NCBI RefSeq assembly: GCF_028885415.1
Contig: NZ_CP118527.1
Location: 5,456,001 to 5,520,000, forward strand
Direction: 5' to 3'
From: Streptomyces coeruleorubidus
GTDB taxonomy: Bacteria; Actinomycetota; Actinomycetes; Streptomycetales; Streptomycetaceae
Length of the DNA stretch: 64,000 nucleotides
A program made the translations under genes and the position numbers. The notes under the pieces are model-generated. The model was not told the origin of the DNA. It ran no database searches and saw only the letters and a list, made by a program, of their open reading frames with translations. Positions within the stretch are counted from its first letter, which is position 1. Every line of letters begins with the position of its first letter. Below are positions 51,144-60,300 of the stretch, piece after piece.

Positions 51144-52022
51144 TCACGCCGGGTCCGGCAGGTTCATCCGCGCGAGCTTGGCCGGGTCGACCACGGCGCC
51201 GATGGCGGTGATGCGGCAGTCTGTGACGGTGAACGCGAGGACGGAGAGAGGGGTCCCGTCCTCGCGCCAGGAGATAACTCCGGGAAGGCCGCCCACGAGG
51301 GCTGCCCGGCCCTGGGTGGCCGCGCTGGCGGCCAGCTGCGCGCTGGCGGCGACCTTGGTGGCGCCGAGGGTGACGACCAAGCCGCCGGGGGTGTCGACGG
51401 TGAGCCGCACCTCGGGGTCGAGCACGCGTAGCAGACCCTCGAAGTCTCCACCGCGGGCGGCCGCCAGGAAGGCGGAAACCACTTGGCGCTGCTCCCGGCG
51501 TGCGCTGGCCGGCTGCTCGGTTGCCTGGACCTTTCTGCGGGCGCGGCTGGCGAGCATCTTGGCGGCGTTGGTGGATTTGCCGAGGATGCGGCCGATCTCG
51601 TCGAAGGGCACCGCGAACAGGTCGTGCAGCACGAACGCCAGCCGCTCGCTGGGCCGGAGCGATTCGAGGACGACGAGGAGTGCGAGTCCGACCGAGTCGG
51701 CGAGCACCGCGTCGTCGTCCGGGGCGGGAGCGTCGTCGAGCGTCACCATGAGGTCGGGCAGACGGTCGTCCAGGGATGCCTCGGGGCGGGCCTGGCGCGA
51801 CCGGAGGATGTCGAGGCTGATCCGGCCGACCACGGTGGTGAGCCAGCCGGCGAGGTTTTCGATGGTGGTCGTGTCCTGGCGGGAGAGCCGCAGCCAGGCT
51901 TCCTGGACCACGTCCTCGGCGTCGGCGTGCGATCCGAGCACGCGGTGGGCGACCGCACGCAGCCGGTCGCGCTGGGCTTCGAACGCCTGGGCCACCGGGT
52001 CCGCCGAGCCGGTCTCGAACAT
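51144..52022 (-). CDS. ECF sigma factor of the ECF41/SigJ type
   Basis: 292 residues from ATG 52022, preceded by AGGGAAGG. Region 2: DPVAQAFEAQRDRLRAVAHRVLGSHADAEDVVQEAWLRL; region 4: LESLRPSERLAFVLHDLFAVPFDEIGRILGKSTNAAKMLASRARRKVQ. The C-terminal SnoaL-like domain (RQVVSAFLAAARGGDFEGLLRVLDPEVRLTVDTPGG) ends with the NPDKL-like VVDPAKLARMNLP expected of ECF41. Such factors are controlled by their own C-terminal domain and usually transcribe a neighbouring small oxidoreductase-type gene. Here the divergent neighbour 80 bp away is a VOC protein, the likely target. Passenger gene of the mobile element. Confidence 0.88.
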   Translation of the reverse strand: MFETGSADPVAQAFEAQRDRLRAVAHRVLGSHADAEDVVQEAWLRLSRQDTTTIENLAGWLTTVVGRISLDILRSRQARPEASLDDRLPDLMVTLDDAPAPDDDAVLADSVGLALLVVLESLRPSERLAFVLHDLFAVPFDEIGRILGKSTNAAKMLASRARRKVQATEQPASARREQRQVVSAFLAAARGGDFEGLLRVLDPEVRLTVDTPGGLVVTLGATKVAASAQLAASAATQGRAALVGGLPGVISWREDGTPLSVLAFTVTDCRITAIGAVVDPAKLARMNLPDPA

Positions 52023-52101
52023 GTTGTTACCTTCCCTGAATCCGCTCCGTCATGAGTGATGACGGGCCCGGAGGGGCCCAGGTAACCGCTGAAGGAGCAC
52101 C

Positions 52102-52512
52102 ATGCTGACGAACATCATGTACGTGACGCTCTATGTCACCGATCAGGAGCGCGCGCTGAGGTTCTACACGGACCAGCTCGGCCTGGAGAAGCGCGTCGAC
52201 TACCCGGGGCCTGACGGACGCTTCCTCACCATAGGCGTCCCCGGCAGCCCGCTCGAAATCATCCTCTGGCCTCACACCGCGGCCGCTGGGCAGCCGGCCG
52301 AGCTTCAGCCCGGCACCACACCCGGCCCGGTCTTCCTCGAGTCGGACGACCTGCGCGCAGACTTCGAGGTGCTCCGTGAACGCGGTGTGACGTTCGACCA
52401 GCCCGAACCGGAGGACTACGGGTACGGGGTCCGCATCGAGGCAGTGGACCCCGACGACAACCGGATCTCGCTGCGCCAGCGCGCAGCCTGGCAGAGCCGT
52501 GGCGATGGCTGA
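52102..52512 (+). CDS. VOC-family (glyoxalase-like) protein, likely sigma-factor target
   Basis: 136 residues, ATG preceded by GAAGGAG. Begins NIMYVTLYVTDQERALRFYTDQLGLEKRVDYPGPDGRFLTIG and has the fold's repeated beta-alpha unit with VFLESDDLRADFEVLRERGVTFDQPEPEDYGYGVRIEAVDPDDNRISL. Metal-binding residues are probably conserved but cannot be assigned with certainty. Shares a divergent 79-bp promoter region with the ECF41-like sigma factor inside the mobile element. Confidence 0.85.
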   Translation: MLTNIMYVTLYVTDQERALRFYTDQLGLEKRVDYPGPDGRFLTIGVPGSPLEIILWPHTAAAGQPAELQPGTTPGPVFLESDDLRADFEVLRERGVTFDQPEPEDYGYGVRIEAVDPDDNRISLRQRAAWQSRGDG

Positions 52513-52523
52513 CCGTTCGTAGA

Positions 52524-52563
52524 CCCGGCGTGGCTGGCGCCGGACGGCGCCAGCCACGCCGGG
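52524..52563 (+). terminator. Strong terminator
   Basis: Perfect 18-bp stem (CCCGGCGTGGCTGGCGCC with its complement) and 4-base loop, 11 bp past the VOC stop. Confidence 0.92.
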
Positions 52564-52631
52564 CTCAGAACAACGACTGCGAGAGGCCCAACGGTGTTGA
52601 CCACAGACCCTGACGGACGAGGTACTCCAGC

Positions 52632-52979
52632 ATGCCGATGACGATCAACTCAGTGGTCGCGCGACAGCGCGTCGACGACCTGGAGGCGGCCATCCCCTTC
52701 TACGAGCGGTTGACCGGCGAGGCGGCCGACCGCTTCGACTTCGCCGGTGTGCGCCTGGCGAGCGTCGGGCCCTTCCTTCTGTTCTGCGGTCCGGACGAGG
52801 CAGTGCGCAGGATCGCCCAGGTGAGTGCCACCCTGGCGGTCTCAGATCTGGCCGCCGCCGTCGAAGAAGGCATTGCAGCCGGTGCCACCGTGGTGATGCC
52901 AGCGCAACCCACCCCCAACGGTCACCGAGCAGTGCTGCGGCACCCTCACGGGGGCGTGTACGAATACGTCGGCCCCTGA
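52632..52979 (+). CDS. VOC-family protein (second passenger)
   Basis: 115 residues; ATG 52632 or, two codons later, 52638. Short VOC module: INSVVARQRVDDLEAAIPFYERLTGEAADRFDFAGVRLASVGPFLLF and VMPAQPTPNGHRAVLRHPHGGVYEYVG. Separate from the first VOC by a strong terminator, so it has its own promoter or is poorly expressed. Function unknown. Confidence 0.8.
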   Translation: MPMTINSVVARQRVDDLEAAIPFYERLTGEAADRFDFAGVRLASVGPFLLFCGPDEAVRRIAQVSATLAVSDLAAAVEEGIAAGATVVMPAQPTPNGHRAVLRHPHGGVYEYVGP

Positions 52980-52983
52980 GCTA

Positions 52984-53020
52984 GCTCAGCAGGTGGGGCA
53001 AGGCGTCCCACCCGCTGAGC
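52984..53020 (+). terminator. Terminator
   Basis: GCTCAGC/GCTGAGC and GGTGGG/CCCACC stems nested around an 9-base loop, just after the second VOC stop and before the transposase end. Confidence 0.85.
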
Positions 53021-53059
53021 TTGCGAGATGAGGGGTCTACTGCTGGGTCGCATAGGAGT

Positions 53060-53997
53060 TCATGTTCGGAGCCAGATGGCGACCGCCGCCGCGGTGGCGG
53101 TGCCGAGGAAGACGTAGCCGCGCTTGTCGTAGCGCGTGGCGACCGACCGGGACTGCTTCAACCGGTTGATCGCCCGCTCGACGGTGTTGCGCTTCTTGTA
53201 GCGGTCCTCGTCGAAGCCGGGCGGCCGTCCACCGCGTGCGCCTTTGCGCAGGCGGGCCGCCTGGCTGTCGGTCTTCTCCGGGATGGTGTGCCGGATGCCC
53301 CGCCGTCGCAGGTACTCACGGATGAGGCCGTTGCTGTAAGCCTTGTCAGCCGCCAGGCTGTCTGGCTTCCTGCGGGGCCTTCCCGGCCCGAAGCGGGGGA
53401 CGCGGATCTTCTCCAGGACGGGCATGAACTGGGTGCAGTCTGCCCGCTGACCTGGAGTGACGATCAGGGACAGCGGGCGGCAGCGGCCGTCCGCGCTCAG
53501 GTGGAGCTTGCTGGTGAACCCGCCCCGCGAGCGGCCCAGGCCCTCGCCTCCCGCACCACCTCCACCAGGCGGGCGACCAGGCTCTGCCATGGCGTCCCGG
53601 TCTGGTGTTCTACCCCTGAGGCCCCCTTTGGTCCCGGGGCCGGCGGTGGGTCGGTGCGGGCGCCGGCCGCATGCTGATGCGCGCGGACGATGGTGGAGTC
53701 GACCGAGATGTCCCAGTCGATCTCACCTGCGGCGTCGACTGCGGCCTGGACCTGCTGGAGCAGGTGTTCCCAGGTGCCGTCGGCCGACCACAGGCGGTGG
53801 CGTTCGTAAACGGTCTTCCACGGCCCGAAACGTTCGGGCAGGTCACGCCACTGCACCCCGGTCCGCACCCGGTGAAGAATCCCGTCGATCACCTGCCGGT
53901 GATCCCGCCACCTGCCACAACGCCCGTTACTGACCGGCAGGAAAGGCCGAAGCCGTTCCCACTCGGCATCACTCAGATCACCCCGCCCCATGCCCAC
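53060..53997 (-). CDS. IS5-family transposase (two frames, -1 frameshift)
   Basis: Encoded in two overlapping frames. ORF A (53497-53997) has DLSDAEWERLRPFLP, RDLPERFGPWKTVYERH and DISVDSTIVRAHQHAAG (first catalytic Asp). ORF B (53060 to about 53620) has GRSRGGFTSKLHLSADG, LAADKAYSNGLIREYLRRRGI (second Asp) and YKKRNTVERAINRLKQ (catalytic Glu). A CCAAAGGGGG run near 53621-53630 is a plausible -1 slip site (CCA AAG GGG to AAA GGG GGC). The fused protein would be about 300 residues with an intact DDE triad. Located at the right end of the 3-kb element, reading inward. Confidence 0.88.
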
Positions 53998-54024
53998 AGG
54001 AACGACTCGGGCACGGAGTAGTCA

Positions 54025-54044
54025 CATGATCGACCGGACAAGTC
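54025..54044 (-). repeat. Right terminal inverted repeat
   Basis: Reads GACTTGTCCGGTCGATCATG on the minus strand, 17 of 20 bases matching the left end; CTAG follows at 54045-54048. Confidence 0.9.
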
Positions 54045-54405
54045 CTAGGCCAGCCTGATGAGCCAGCAGCCAGCGCACCGGGAGGTCCGCCTTGCCGTTC
54101 GCGGCGAACTCCGGCCAGTACTCGGCCACGGGAGCGTCCAGGTCCAGCACGCCGCGCTGGACCAGCAGATGGGCTGCGGTCGCAGTCGCCCCCTTGGTCG
54201 CCGAATAGACGAGCTGCAGAGTGTCCCGCGCCCACGGGCGACCGGTGTCGACGTCGGAGACCCCACCCCACAGGTCCACCACCGGCCGGCCATCGCGATA
54301 CACGCAAACCGCTGCTCCGATGTCCCTGTGCCGTACGAAGTTCGCCGCGAACGCCTCACGTACCGGTTCAAACCCGGCCGCGACATCACCGTGGATCGTC
54401 GTCAT
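54045..54405 (-). pseudogene. Serine hydrolase (beta-lactamase family), N-terminal fragment
   Basis: From ATG 54405 (an ATG three codons earlier is possible): TTIHGDVAAGFEPVREAFAANF, AAVCVYRDGRPVVDLWGG, and LQLVYSATKGATATAAHLLVQRGVLDLDAPVAEYWPEF with the S-x-x-K catalytic motif (SATK). It breaks off after LLAHQAGL at the CTAG, where the mobile element begins; the present frame then reads into the element and ends at 54022. The second half is at 50690-51065. Confidence 0.85.
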
Positions 54406-54477
54406 GCCGTCCATCCTGGCGTGCTGCGGTGTGCTCCGAGGAACAGTTATTGGGGGAGACGCCCCATGTCAGGGCTA

Positions 54478-55692
54478 TCAACTGGGCAGCGACAGACCAG
54501 GCATGTTCGGGTGCCGCAGGAACTGCCCACCGCCCCACACGTGCAGCGTGAACGTCTCAGGCCCCGGTCGGCCCGCGCCATCGAAGGCGTCTAGAACTCC
54601 CTCGACGCGTTCCCACAACTTCACCGGACCGCCCTCACGTACATCCCAAACACCGTCGCCAGGCGTGAGAGTGGCTGCGGAGCCACTCACGACATCGACC
54701 AGGTGTACCACCTCGCCAACCTTGACCAACTGGGCGCCTGAAACGGCACATTGTGCGAGAAACCGCAGATGGAACGCCTCCTTCGTCGCGGCCATGAGGC
54801 GATCTGGGCCGTGCCGGGCCGTCCTGGGCTTGTCCGGCAGGCCGGCGGACCAGTGGGCAGGGTTGCCGAACGACGGTGCGGCATGGGTTCGGGCAGCCAT
54901 GAAGGAGACCGTGCCCGGCAGCAGCGCCCCCTCCGCCGTGCCGTCCCCGGCGACGGTCAGCAGGACACGGGCGTACCCGTAAAGCCATCCCGACAGGGTG
55001 AGCAGGATCTTTCCGCCTGGCCGAGTCTGGGTGAGCAGTGCGGGCGGGACGGTGCGGAAGGAGCAGGCAGCCACGATGCGGTCGAAGCGGGCCTCGGGCC
55101 AGTACCCGTACAGCCCGTCCGCCACGGCGAGGGTTGGGTTGTAGCCGCAGCCGTACAGCGCGTCTGCTGCCGACTCCAACCGCCGGGGGTCGACCTCGAT
55201 GCTGGTGACATCTCCGGAGTCGAGGCGTTCGCAGGCCAGCGCCGTCGAGTAACCGGTCCCGGTACCGATCTCGAGCACCGTGTGACCCTCGGTTACTTCC
55301 GCCTCAGCCCACATGCGCACCACCAGGGACGGCAGCGTGGATGACGAGGTGGGCGCACCACCACGCCGGACGACCGGGGCCTTCCAGTCGGGCTCCTCCC
55401 CGTCGAACTGGGTGATCAGCGTCGTGTCGGAGTACGCGCCGGCCAGCCACCGCCCGTAGTCCAACTCGGCGGTGACCGGTTCCCACAACGTAAGTTCTTG
55501 CTCGTCGCGCTCGTCGCGCTCGTCGCGCTCGTCGGCGGGCAGGTAGAAACCGGGCACAAACCGGTGTCGCGGCACTGCTGCGACTGCCGTTCGCCAGGCC
55601 GGGTCTACCAGGCCACCGTCGCGGGCGAGGACGTCCGCCATGGCTTCGCGCAGGCGGACCGCGTCGGTCTCAGGGTCGGGGGGCATCGCCAT
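54478..55692 (-). CDS. Graspetide-type protein/peptide O-methyltransferase (TgmC-like)
   Basis: 404 residues. N-terminal domain LREAMADVLARDGGLVDPAWRTAVAAVPRHRFVPGFYLP, then the PCMT-like SAM-binding core: VRMWAEAEVTEGHTVLEIGTGTGYSTALACERLDSGDVTSIEVDP (Gly-rich motif) and RFDRIVAACSFRTVPPALLTQTRPGGKILLTL. A long C-terminal domain follows (LHVWGGGQFLRHPNMPG). This layout matches the methyltransferases of ATP-grasp peptide maturation systems. The expected ATP-grasp ligase is gone except for a C-terminal remnant overlapping its start (55670-55789) and no precursor gene is seen, so the gene is an orphan. The residues DERDERDERDE reflect a 9-bp DNA repeat. Confidence 0.75.
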   Translation of the reverse strand: MAMPPDPETDAVRLREAMADVLARDGGLVDPAWRTAVAAVPRHRFVPGFYLPADERDERDERDEQELTLWEPVTAELDYGRWLAGAYSDTTLITQFDGEEPDWKAPVVRRGGAPTSSSTLPSLVVRMWAEAEVTEGHTVLEIGTGTGYSTALACERLDSGDVTSIEVDPRRLESAADALYGCGYNPTLAVADGLYGYWPEARFDRIVAACSFRTVPPALLTQTRPGGKILLTLSGWLYGYARVLLTVAGDGTAEGALLPGTVSFMAARTHAAPSFGNPAHWSAGLPDKPRTARHGPDRLMAATKEAFHLRFLAQCAVSGAQLVKVGEVVHLVDVVSGSAATLTPGDGVWDVREGGPVKLWERVEGVLDAFDGAGRPGPETFTLHVWGGGQFLRHPNMPGLSLPS

Positions 55693-55789
55693 GACCTGCT
55701 GTTTCCTTCCTTACTCCGGTGCTCAGAGTGTCGGCGAACGCCTCGGCGATGTCCGCGGCGTCCGGAAGCCAGCCCCATTGCCCGTTCCA
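55670..55789 (-). pseudogene. C-terminal remnant of an ATP-grasp graspetide ligase (TgmB-like)
   Basis: On the minus strand a frame reads WNGQWGWLPDAADIAEAF and ends at TGA 55670-55672, overlapping the methyltransferase start by 23 bp, the usual coupling in these operons. The NGQW motif near the C-terminus is typical of graspetide ATP-grasp ligases (VNPNGQW). Upstream of it the frame becomes unrelated, so only about 35 residues remain. Confidence 0.6.
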
Positions 55790-56000
55790 GCACGCCCGGT
55801 CCTTCCTCTTCGGTGATCACCACGCTAGGCAGCGCGCACCCTGCCGCACCCGACATCCCGTGCCCGATCCGGTCGGGTGCCACCTCCACCGGACGGCGTA
55901 GACGCATCGCCGTCCGGCAGGCGTACTTAAAGGGTCCTTATCGTGAACGGCTAGCATCGCCCGTCAACCCGTCAGTTGCCGACCGGGACGAGGTGAGGAC
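55790..56000. other. Intergenic region upstream of the glycosyltransferase
   Basis: No gene seen. The start-proximal part (TTAAAGGGTCCTTATCG near 55927) is unusually AT-rich and may hold the glycosyltransferase promoter. Confidence 0.35.
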
Positions 56001-56894
56001 ATGGGGGCGCCCAGGATCGCCGTCGCCGTGGTGACGATGGGCAACCGGCCCGAGGAGGTCGACGCGCTTCTGCGGTCCGTGGCCAAACAGGACGTGCCGC
56101 CCGAGCGGATCGTGATCGTCGGCAACGGCTGCCCGCTCCCCGAGTTCGCCCGGCGGCTGTCGCTGCCCGGCGAGGTCACCCCGATCGAGCTCGACGAGAA
56201 CCTCGGCTGTCCCGGCGGGCGGAACGTGGCCCTCGCGCGGCTGCGGGAGTTCGGCGACATCGACGTCGTCGTGGATCTGGACGACGACGGGCTGCTCGTC
56301 GACGCCGATGTGCTGCGCCGCGTGCGGGAGTTGTACGCCGCCGACGAACGGCTCGGCATCGTCGGTTTCCGCATCGCCGACGAACTGGGCGAGACGCAGC
56401 AGCGGCACGTGCCCCGGATCGGCAACTCGGACCCCATGCGGGGCGGTTACGTCACCGGGTTCCTCGGCGGCGGGCACGCGCTGCGGATGGCCATGCTCGA
56501 CGAGGTCGGCGACTGGCCCGCCGAGTTCTTCTTCGCACACGAGGAGACCGACCTGGCCTGGCGCGCGGCCGACGCGGGCTGGCGCATCCTGTACGCGCCC
56601 GAACTGCTGCTCCAGCATCCGAGGACCTCGCCCGCCCGGCACGCCATCTACTACCGCGTGAACGCCCGCAACCGGGTCTGGCTGGCCCGCCGCCGGCTGC
56701 CGTTCGCGCTCGTGCCCGTCCACCTGGGCGTCTGGGTGCTGCTCACCCTCGTGCGGAACCGGTCGCGTGCCGGGCTGCGGGCATGGTTGGGCGGGTTCGT
56801 GGAAGGCGTACGGGAGCCGGCGGGTGAGCGGCGGCCCATGCGCTGGCGGACGGTGTGGCGGCTCACGCGGCTGGGGCGGCCGCCGGTCATCTGA
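56001..56894 (+). CDS. Family 2 glycosyltransferase
   Basis: 297 residues. GT-A fold: AVAVVTMGNRPEEVDALLRSV, RIVIVGNGC, LDENLGCPGGRNVAL, VVVDLDDDGLL (the DxD-like motif), MRGGYVTGFLGGGHALRMAML and FFFAHEETDLAWRAADAGW. A C-terminal membrane-attachment region (FALVPVHLGVWVLLTLVRNRSRAG) is present. It adds a sugar to a polysaccharide, lipid or small molecule from an NDP-sugar; acceptor unknown. Single gene. Confidence 0.88.
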   Translation: MGAPRIAVAVVTMGNRPEEVDALLRSVAKQDVPPERIVIVGNGCPLPEFARRLSLPGEVTPIELDENLGCPGGRNVALARLREFGDIDVVVDLDDDGLLVDADVLRRVRELYAADERLGIVGFRIADELGETQQRHVPRIGNSDPMRGGYVTGFLGGGHALRMAMLDEVGDWPAEFFFAHEETDLAWRAADAGWRILYAPELLLQHPRTSPARHAIYYRVNARNRVWLARRRLPFALVPVHLGVWVLLTLVRNRSRAGLRAWLGGFVEGVREPAGERRPMRWRTVWRLTRLGRPPVI

Positions 56895-57342
56895 CGCCGA
56901 GGGGCGTGCGCCGGGTGGCCACAAGCTTGGTAGTCGGAAGCTCGGTGGCCGGAAGTTTGGTGGCCGGAAGTTTGGTGGGGCCCCGGCCGTTCACCTCCGC
57001 CGACCGGGACCCGGACCCGGCCGCGGCGGCGACACTCCCCCGAGTTGCGCGTCCAGACGCGCGCGCCGCCGGGCCAGATCCGACGTAGTGATCACATCAG
57101 GTTTTGCCAACAGATCGCTAACATGTGGCCAATGGTTCGCCGTTGCGTCGTCTGCCGATTGGCGTGAAGTCGCCGAACCATGACGGGTGACGGCCTGTGC
57201 GGGGCTGTTCCGGCGGAGAACGTGAAGACGAAGGTGGCGGAAAACCGCTGCCTCGAGGGCGGAAACACGTCAACGGCGGAATCTCGTCAAGGGCAAGGGC
57301 AAGGGCAAGGGCAAGGCGGTGGCGCGGGGGGATGGGGGCGCG
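56895..57342. other. Intergenic region before the AfsR-like regulator
   Basis: About 450 bp with no gene. It holds four 15-bp tandem repeats (56915-56974) and a GTGATCAC palindrome near 57088, then a GGGCAA run (57291-57314). The regulator promoter is expected near 57100-57140 (TTGCCA and TAACAT). Confidence 0.4.
56915..56974. repeat. Four 15-bp tandem repeats
   Basis: Units GGTGGCCACAAGCTT, GGTAGTCGGAAGCTC, then GGTGGCCGGAAGTTT twice. Consistent 15-bp period, no function evident. Confidence 0.75.
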
Positions 57343-60300
57343 ATGGGGGCATCTGCCTGCTCGGGCAGCGAGGACGGTTCCGGGGAGCGGAGCGGGCTGC
57401 GGTTCGGGCTGCTCGGGCCGCCGGTGCTGTACTACGGCGTCAGCCGGTGCGGCCGGAGTGAGGCCCGGGGTGTCGCAAGCCCCAAGTCCCGTGTGCTGCT
57501 GGCCGCGTTGCTGCTCGACGCCGGGCGGGTCGTCTCCGTCGAGTCGCTCAAGGACGTGCTGTGGGGCGGGGCGCCGCCTGTTTCCGCCCAGGCCTCGCTG
57601 CACAACCACGTAGCCCGGCTGCGGCGGTTGCTCGACGAGCCCGAGCGGCTGCGGACCGTGCCGTCCGGGTATGTGCTGCGGGTCGACGAGGGTGAGCTGG
57701 ACGTCCATGTGTTCGACGCCCATGTCGCCGCGGCGCGTGTGGCGCACGCCGGGCAGGAGTGGGAGCGCGTCGTGCGGGAGTGTGCCGCCGCGCTCGCACT
57801 GTGGCGGGGCGCACCGCTCGCCGGGCTGCCGCCCGAGGTGGGCGGATACGCCTTCGCACGGCGGTTGCGCGAGGCCCGGCTGCTGCTTCTGGAGTGGCGC
57901 TACGACGCCGAGTTGGCGCTGGGCGGGCCGCGCCTGGACGAGCTCGTGCCGGAGCTGGCGGCGTTGACCGCCGAGTATCCGCTGCGGGAGGTGTACCACC
58001 GCCAGCTCATGCTCGCCCTGCACCGCACCGGCCGCCAGGCCGAGGCCTTGGCCGTCCATCGCGATCTGCGCACCCGACTGGTCGACCAGCTCGGCATCGA
58101 GCCGGGGCCCGGGGTGCGGGAGGCGCATGTGGAGGTGTTGCGGGGGGCCGTGGGGAGCGGTGGTTCGGGGGGGCTTCGGTGACGGTTCCGGCGAGGGCTT
58201 CGGTGACGGGGATTCCTCTGCCGCCGCTTCTTCCGCGCACGTCGGCACGCCGTCCGGCGCGGCGCCGCCATGGTCTGCTCAGCCACCGCCTGCTCAACTT
58301 CCCCCGCCGCCCGCGCATTTCACGGGGCGCACCGCCGTACGCGACTCCTTGCGCCGCACACTGACGACACCCGAAGCGTTCCCGACCGCCCCGACCTACC
58401 CCGCCACCGCCGTCGTCAGCGGCATGCCCGGCGTCGGCAAGAGCGCCCTCGCGCTGCACGTCGCGCATGAGCTGGCGGAACGTTTCCCCGATGGGCAGCT
58501 CTACCTCGACCTGCACGGTGCGACCCCCGGCATGACCCCTCTCACCCCTGGTCAGGCGCTCACCGCACTGCTGCGTTACCTCGGGGCCGAGCCCTGCCGT
58601 ATCCCCGAGCGCCCCGACGCGGCATCCGCTCTGCTGCGCTCGCTGCTCGCGCCGACCCGCACGCTCCTGGTGCTGGACGATGCCGCGAGCGCCGCGCAGG
58701 TACGGCCGCTGCTGCCGGGCGGTGCCGGGTGCGCGGTGATCGTCACCAGTCGTTCGCCGCTCACCGCCCTCGACGGTGTCGCCCGCTTTCCGCTCGGCCC
58801 GTTGTCGGACGAGGAGAGCGCGGCCCTCCTGGTCGCGGCGTCGGGCCGTGACGGACTGGACGGTTCGGACGCCGCCCGTCGCCTCGCCGAACTCACCGGC
58901 CGCCTCCCTTTGGCCCTGCGCGTCGTCGCCGCGCGGCTCGCCGCCCGGCAGGCCCTCACCCTGGACGTCCTCGCCGGGCAACTGGCCGAGACGGAAGGGC
59001 GGTTGCGGCACCTCGAGTACGACGACCTGAGCGTGCGCCGCTCCCTGGCCGTCGCGCACGACGCGCTCGCCGCCTCCGAGCGCGAGGCCGACCGGGACGC
59101 CGCCCTCATCCTCCGCCGTATCGGCGCGCTCGATCTGCCCACCTACGGCGCCCCCCTGCTAGCCCGCCTCACGGGCACCGGCGAACGCCGCACCGAGGCC
59201 GCCCTGGACCGCCTCGTCGACGTGGCCCTGCTCCAGGAGCCGGCATACGGCCGCTACGCACCCCACGACCTCGTCCGCGACTTCGCCCGCGAGCTGGCCG
59301 GGGAGCGGGGCGGGGAGGGTACCGGTGCCTCCGACACTGCTTGTGGACGGGGCGAGGGGCGGGTTGCGGGCGGCACGGATGCTTCCGGAACTGCCCGTGC
59401 GCGGGCTGGGGGGCGGGACGCGGACGGCACCGGCACTGCCCGTGACCTGGCTGGGGAGCGGGGTGTGGATGGCACGGGTGTCTCGGGCACTGCCCGTGAG
59501 TGGGCTGGGGGGCGGGACGCGGACGGCACCGGCACTGCCCGTGACCTGGCCGGGGAGCGGGACGCGAGCGGCATCGGCGCCTCCGGCACCACCCGTGGAC
59601 CGGGCGGAGTGCGGGATGCTGACACCATCGGCCCCTCCGAGGTGCGGGACGTCGGCGGCGCCCGCGCCTGCGAGACCGCCCGCGGCCTGGCCGTAGTGCG
59701 GGACGCCGAGACCGCCCGCGCCTCCGACACCGCCCTGCGCTGGTACGCCGCCGTCGCCGAGCGGGTCCTCGCCGCGATCGTCGAGCCCGGGCCCGACCAG
59801 GACGACCGTCGTCGCGCCACCGCGGCCCAGCCACCCGGTCACACCGCGCACGTCGACACCGTCACCTCCTTCGGCAGCCCCGAGGAGGCCTTCGCCTGGG
59901 GCGACAGGGAGTTGGCGAACGTCGTCACCCTGGTCGAGCGGCACGCGGACGACCCGTGCCGGCAGCGTGCGGGTCTCGTCTCCACTCTCGTGCGGCTGAT
60001 CTTCCCCTACGCCCACCGCAGGGGCCGCGTCGCCGAGATGGAGGTGCTCGGCCGGGCCGGCCTCGGCGTGGCGCGGCGGCTCGGGGACGAGGCGGCGGAG
60101 GCGTACGCGCTGGTCGACCTCGCCGGACTGCACTTCCTGACCGGCCGCCAGAACGACGCCCTCGACCTCAACGACCGCGCGCTGGCCATCTGGCGACGGC
60201 TCGACGACCCGTCCTGGATCCGCCGCTGCCTCAACAACCGCGGCCTGCTGCTCGACGGACTCGGCCGGCACGCCGAGGCAGGCGAGGCGCTGACACGGAG

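Larger units (their letters stand above)
51066..54044. mobile_element. IS5-type element with passenger genes (transporter-IS-like)
   Basis: 2,979 bp. Ends GAGCTGTCCGGCCGATCATG (51066-51085) and, on the opposite strand at 54044-54025, GACTTGTCCGGTCGATCATG match 17 of 20. CTAG is duplicated at 51062-51065 and 54045-54048, matching the YTAR target of the IS5 family. The insertion lies in a serine-hydrolase gene whose frame is restored by precise excision. The interior holds an IS5-type transposase at one end and, beyond it, an ECF sigma factor and two VOC genes. No internal copy of the terminal repeat is seen beside the transposase, so the whole 3 kb looks like one transposable unit. Confidence 0.9.

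Noticed and set aside
57288..57317. Coding start upstream of the SARP gene
   Set aside because: The GGGCAA repeat makes an open frame by chance; the SARP domain begins after ATG 57343.
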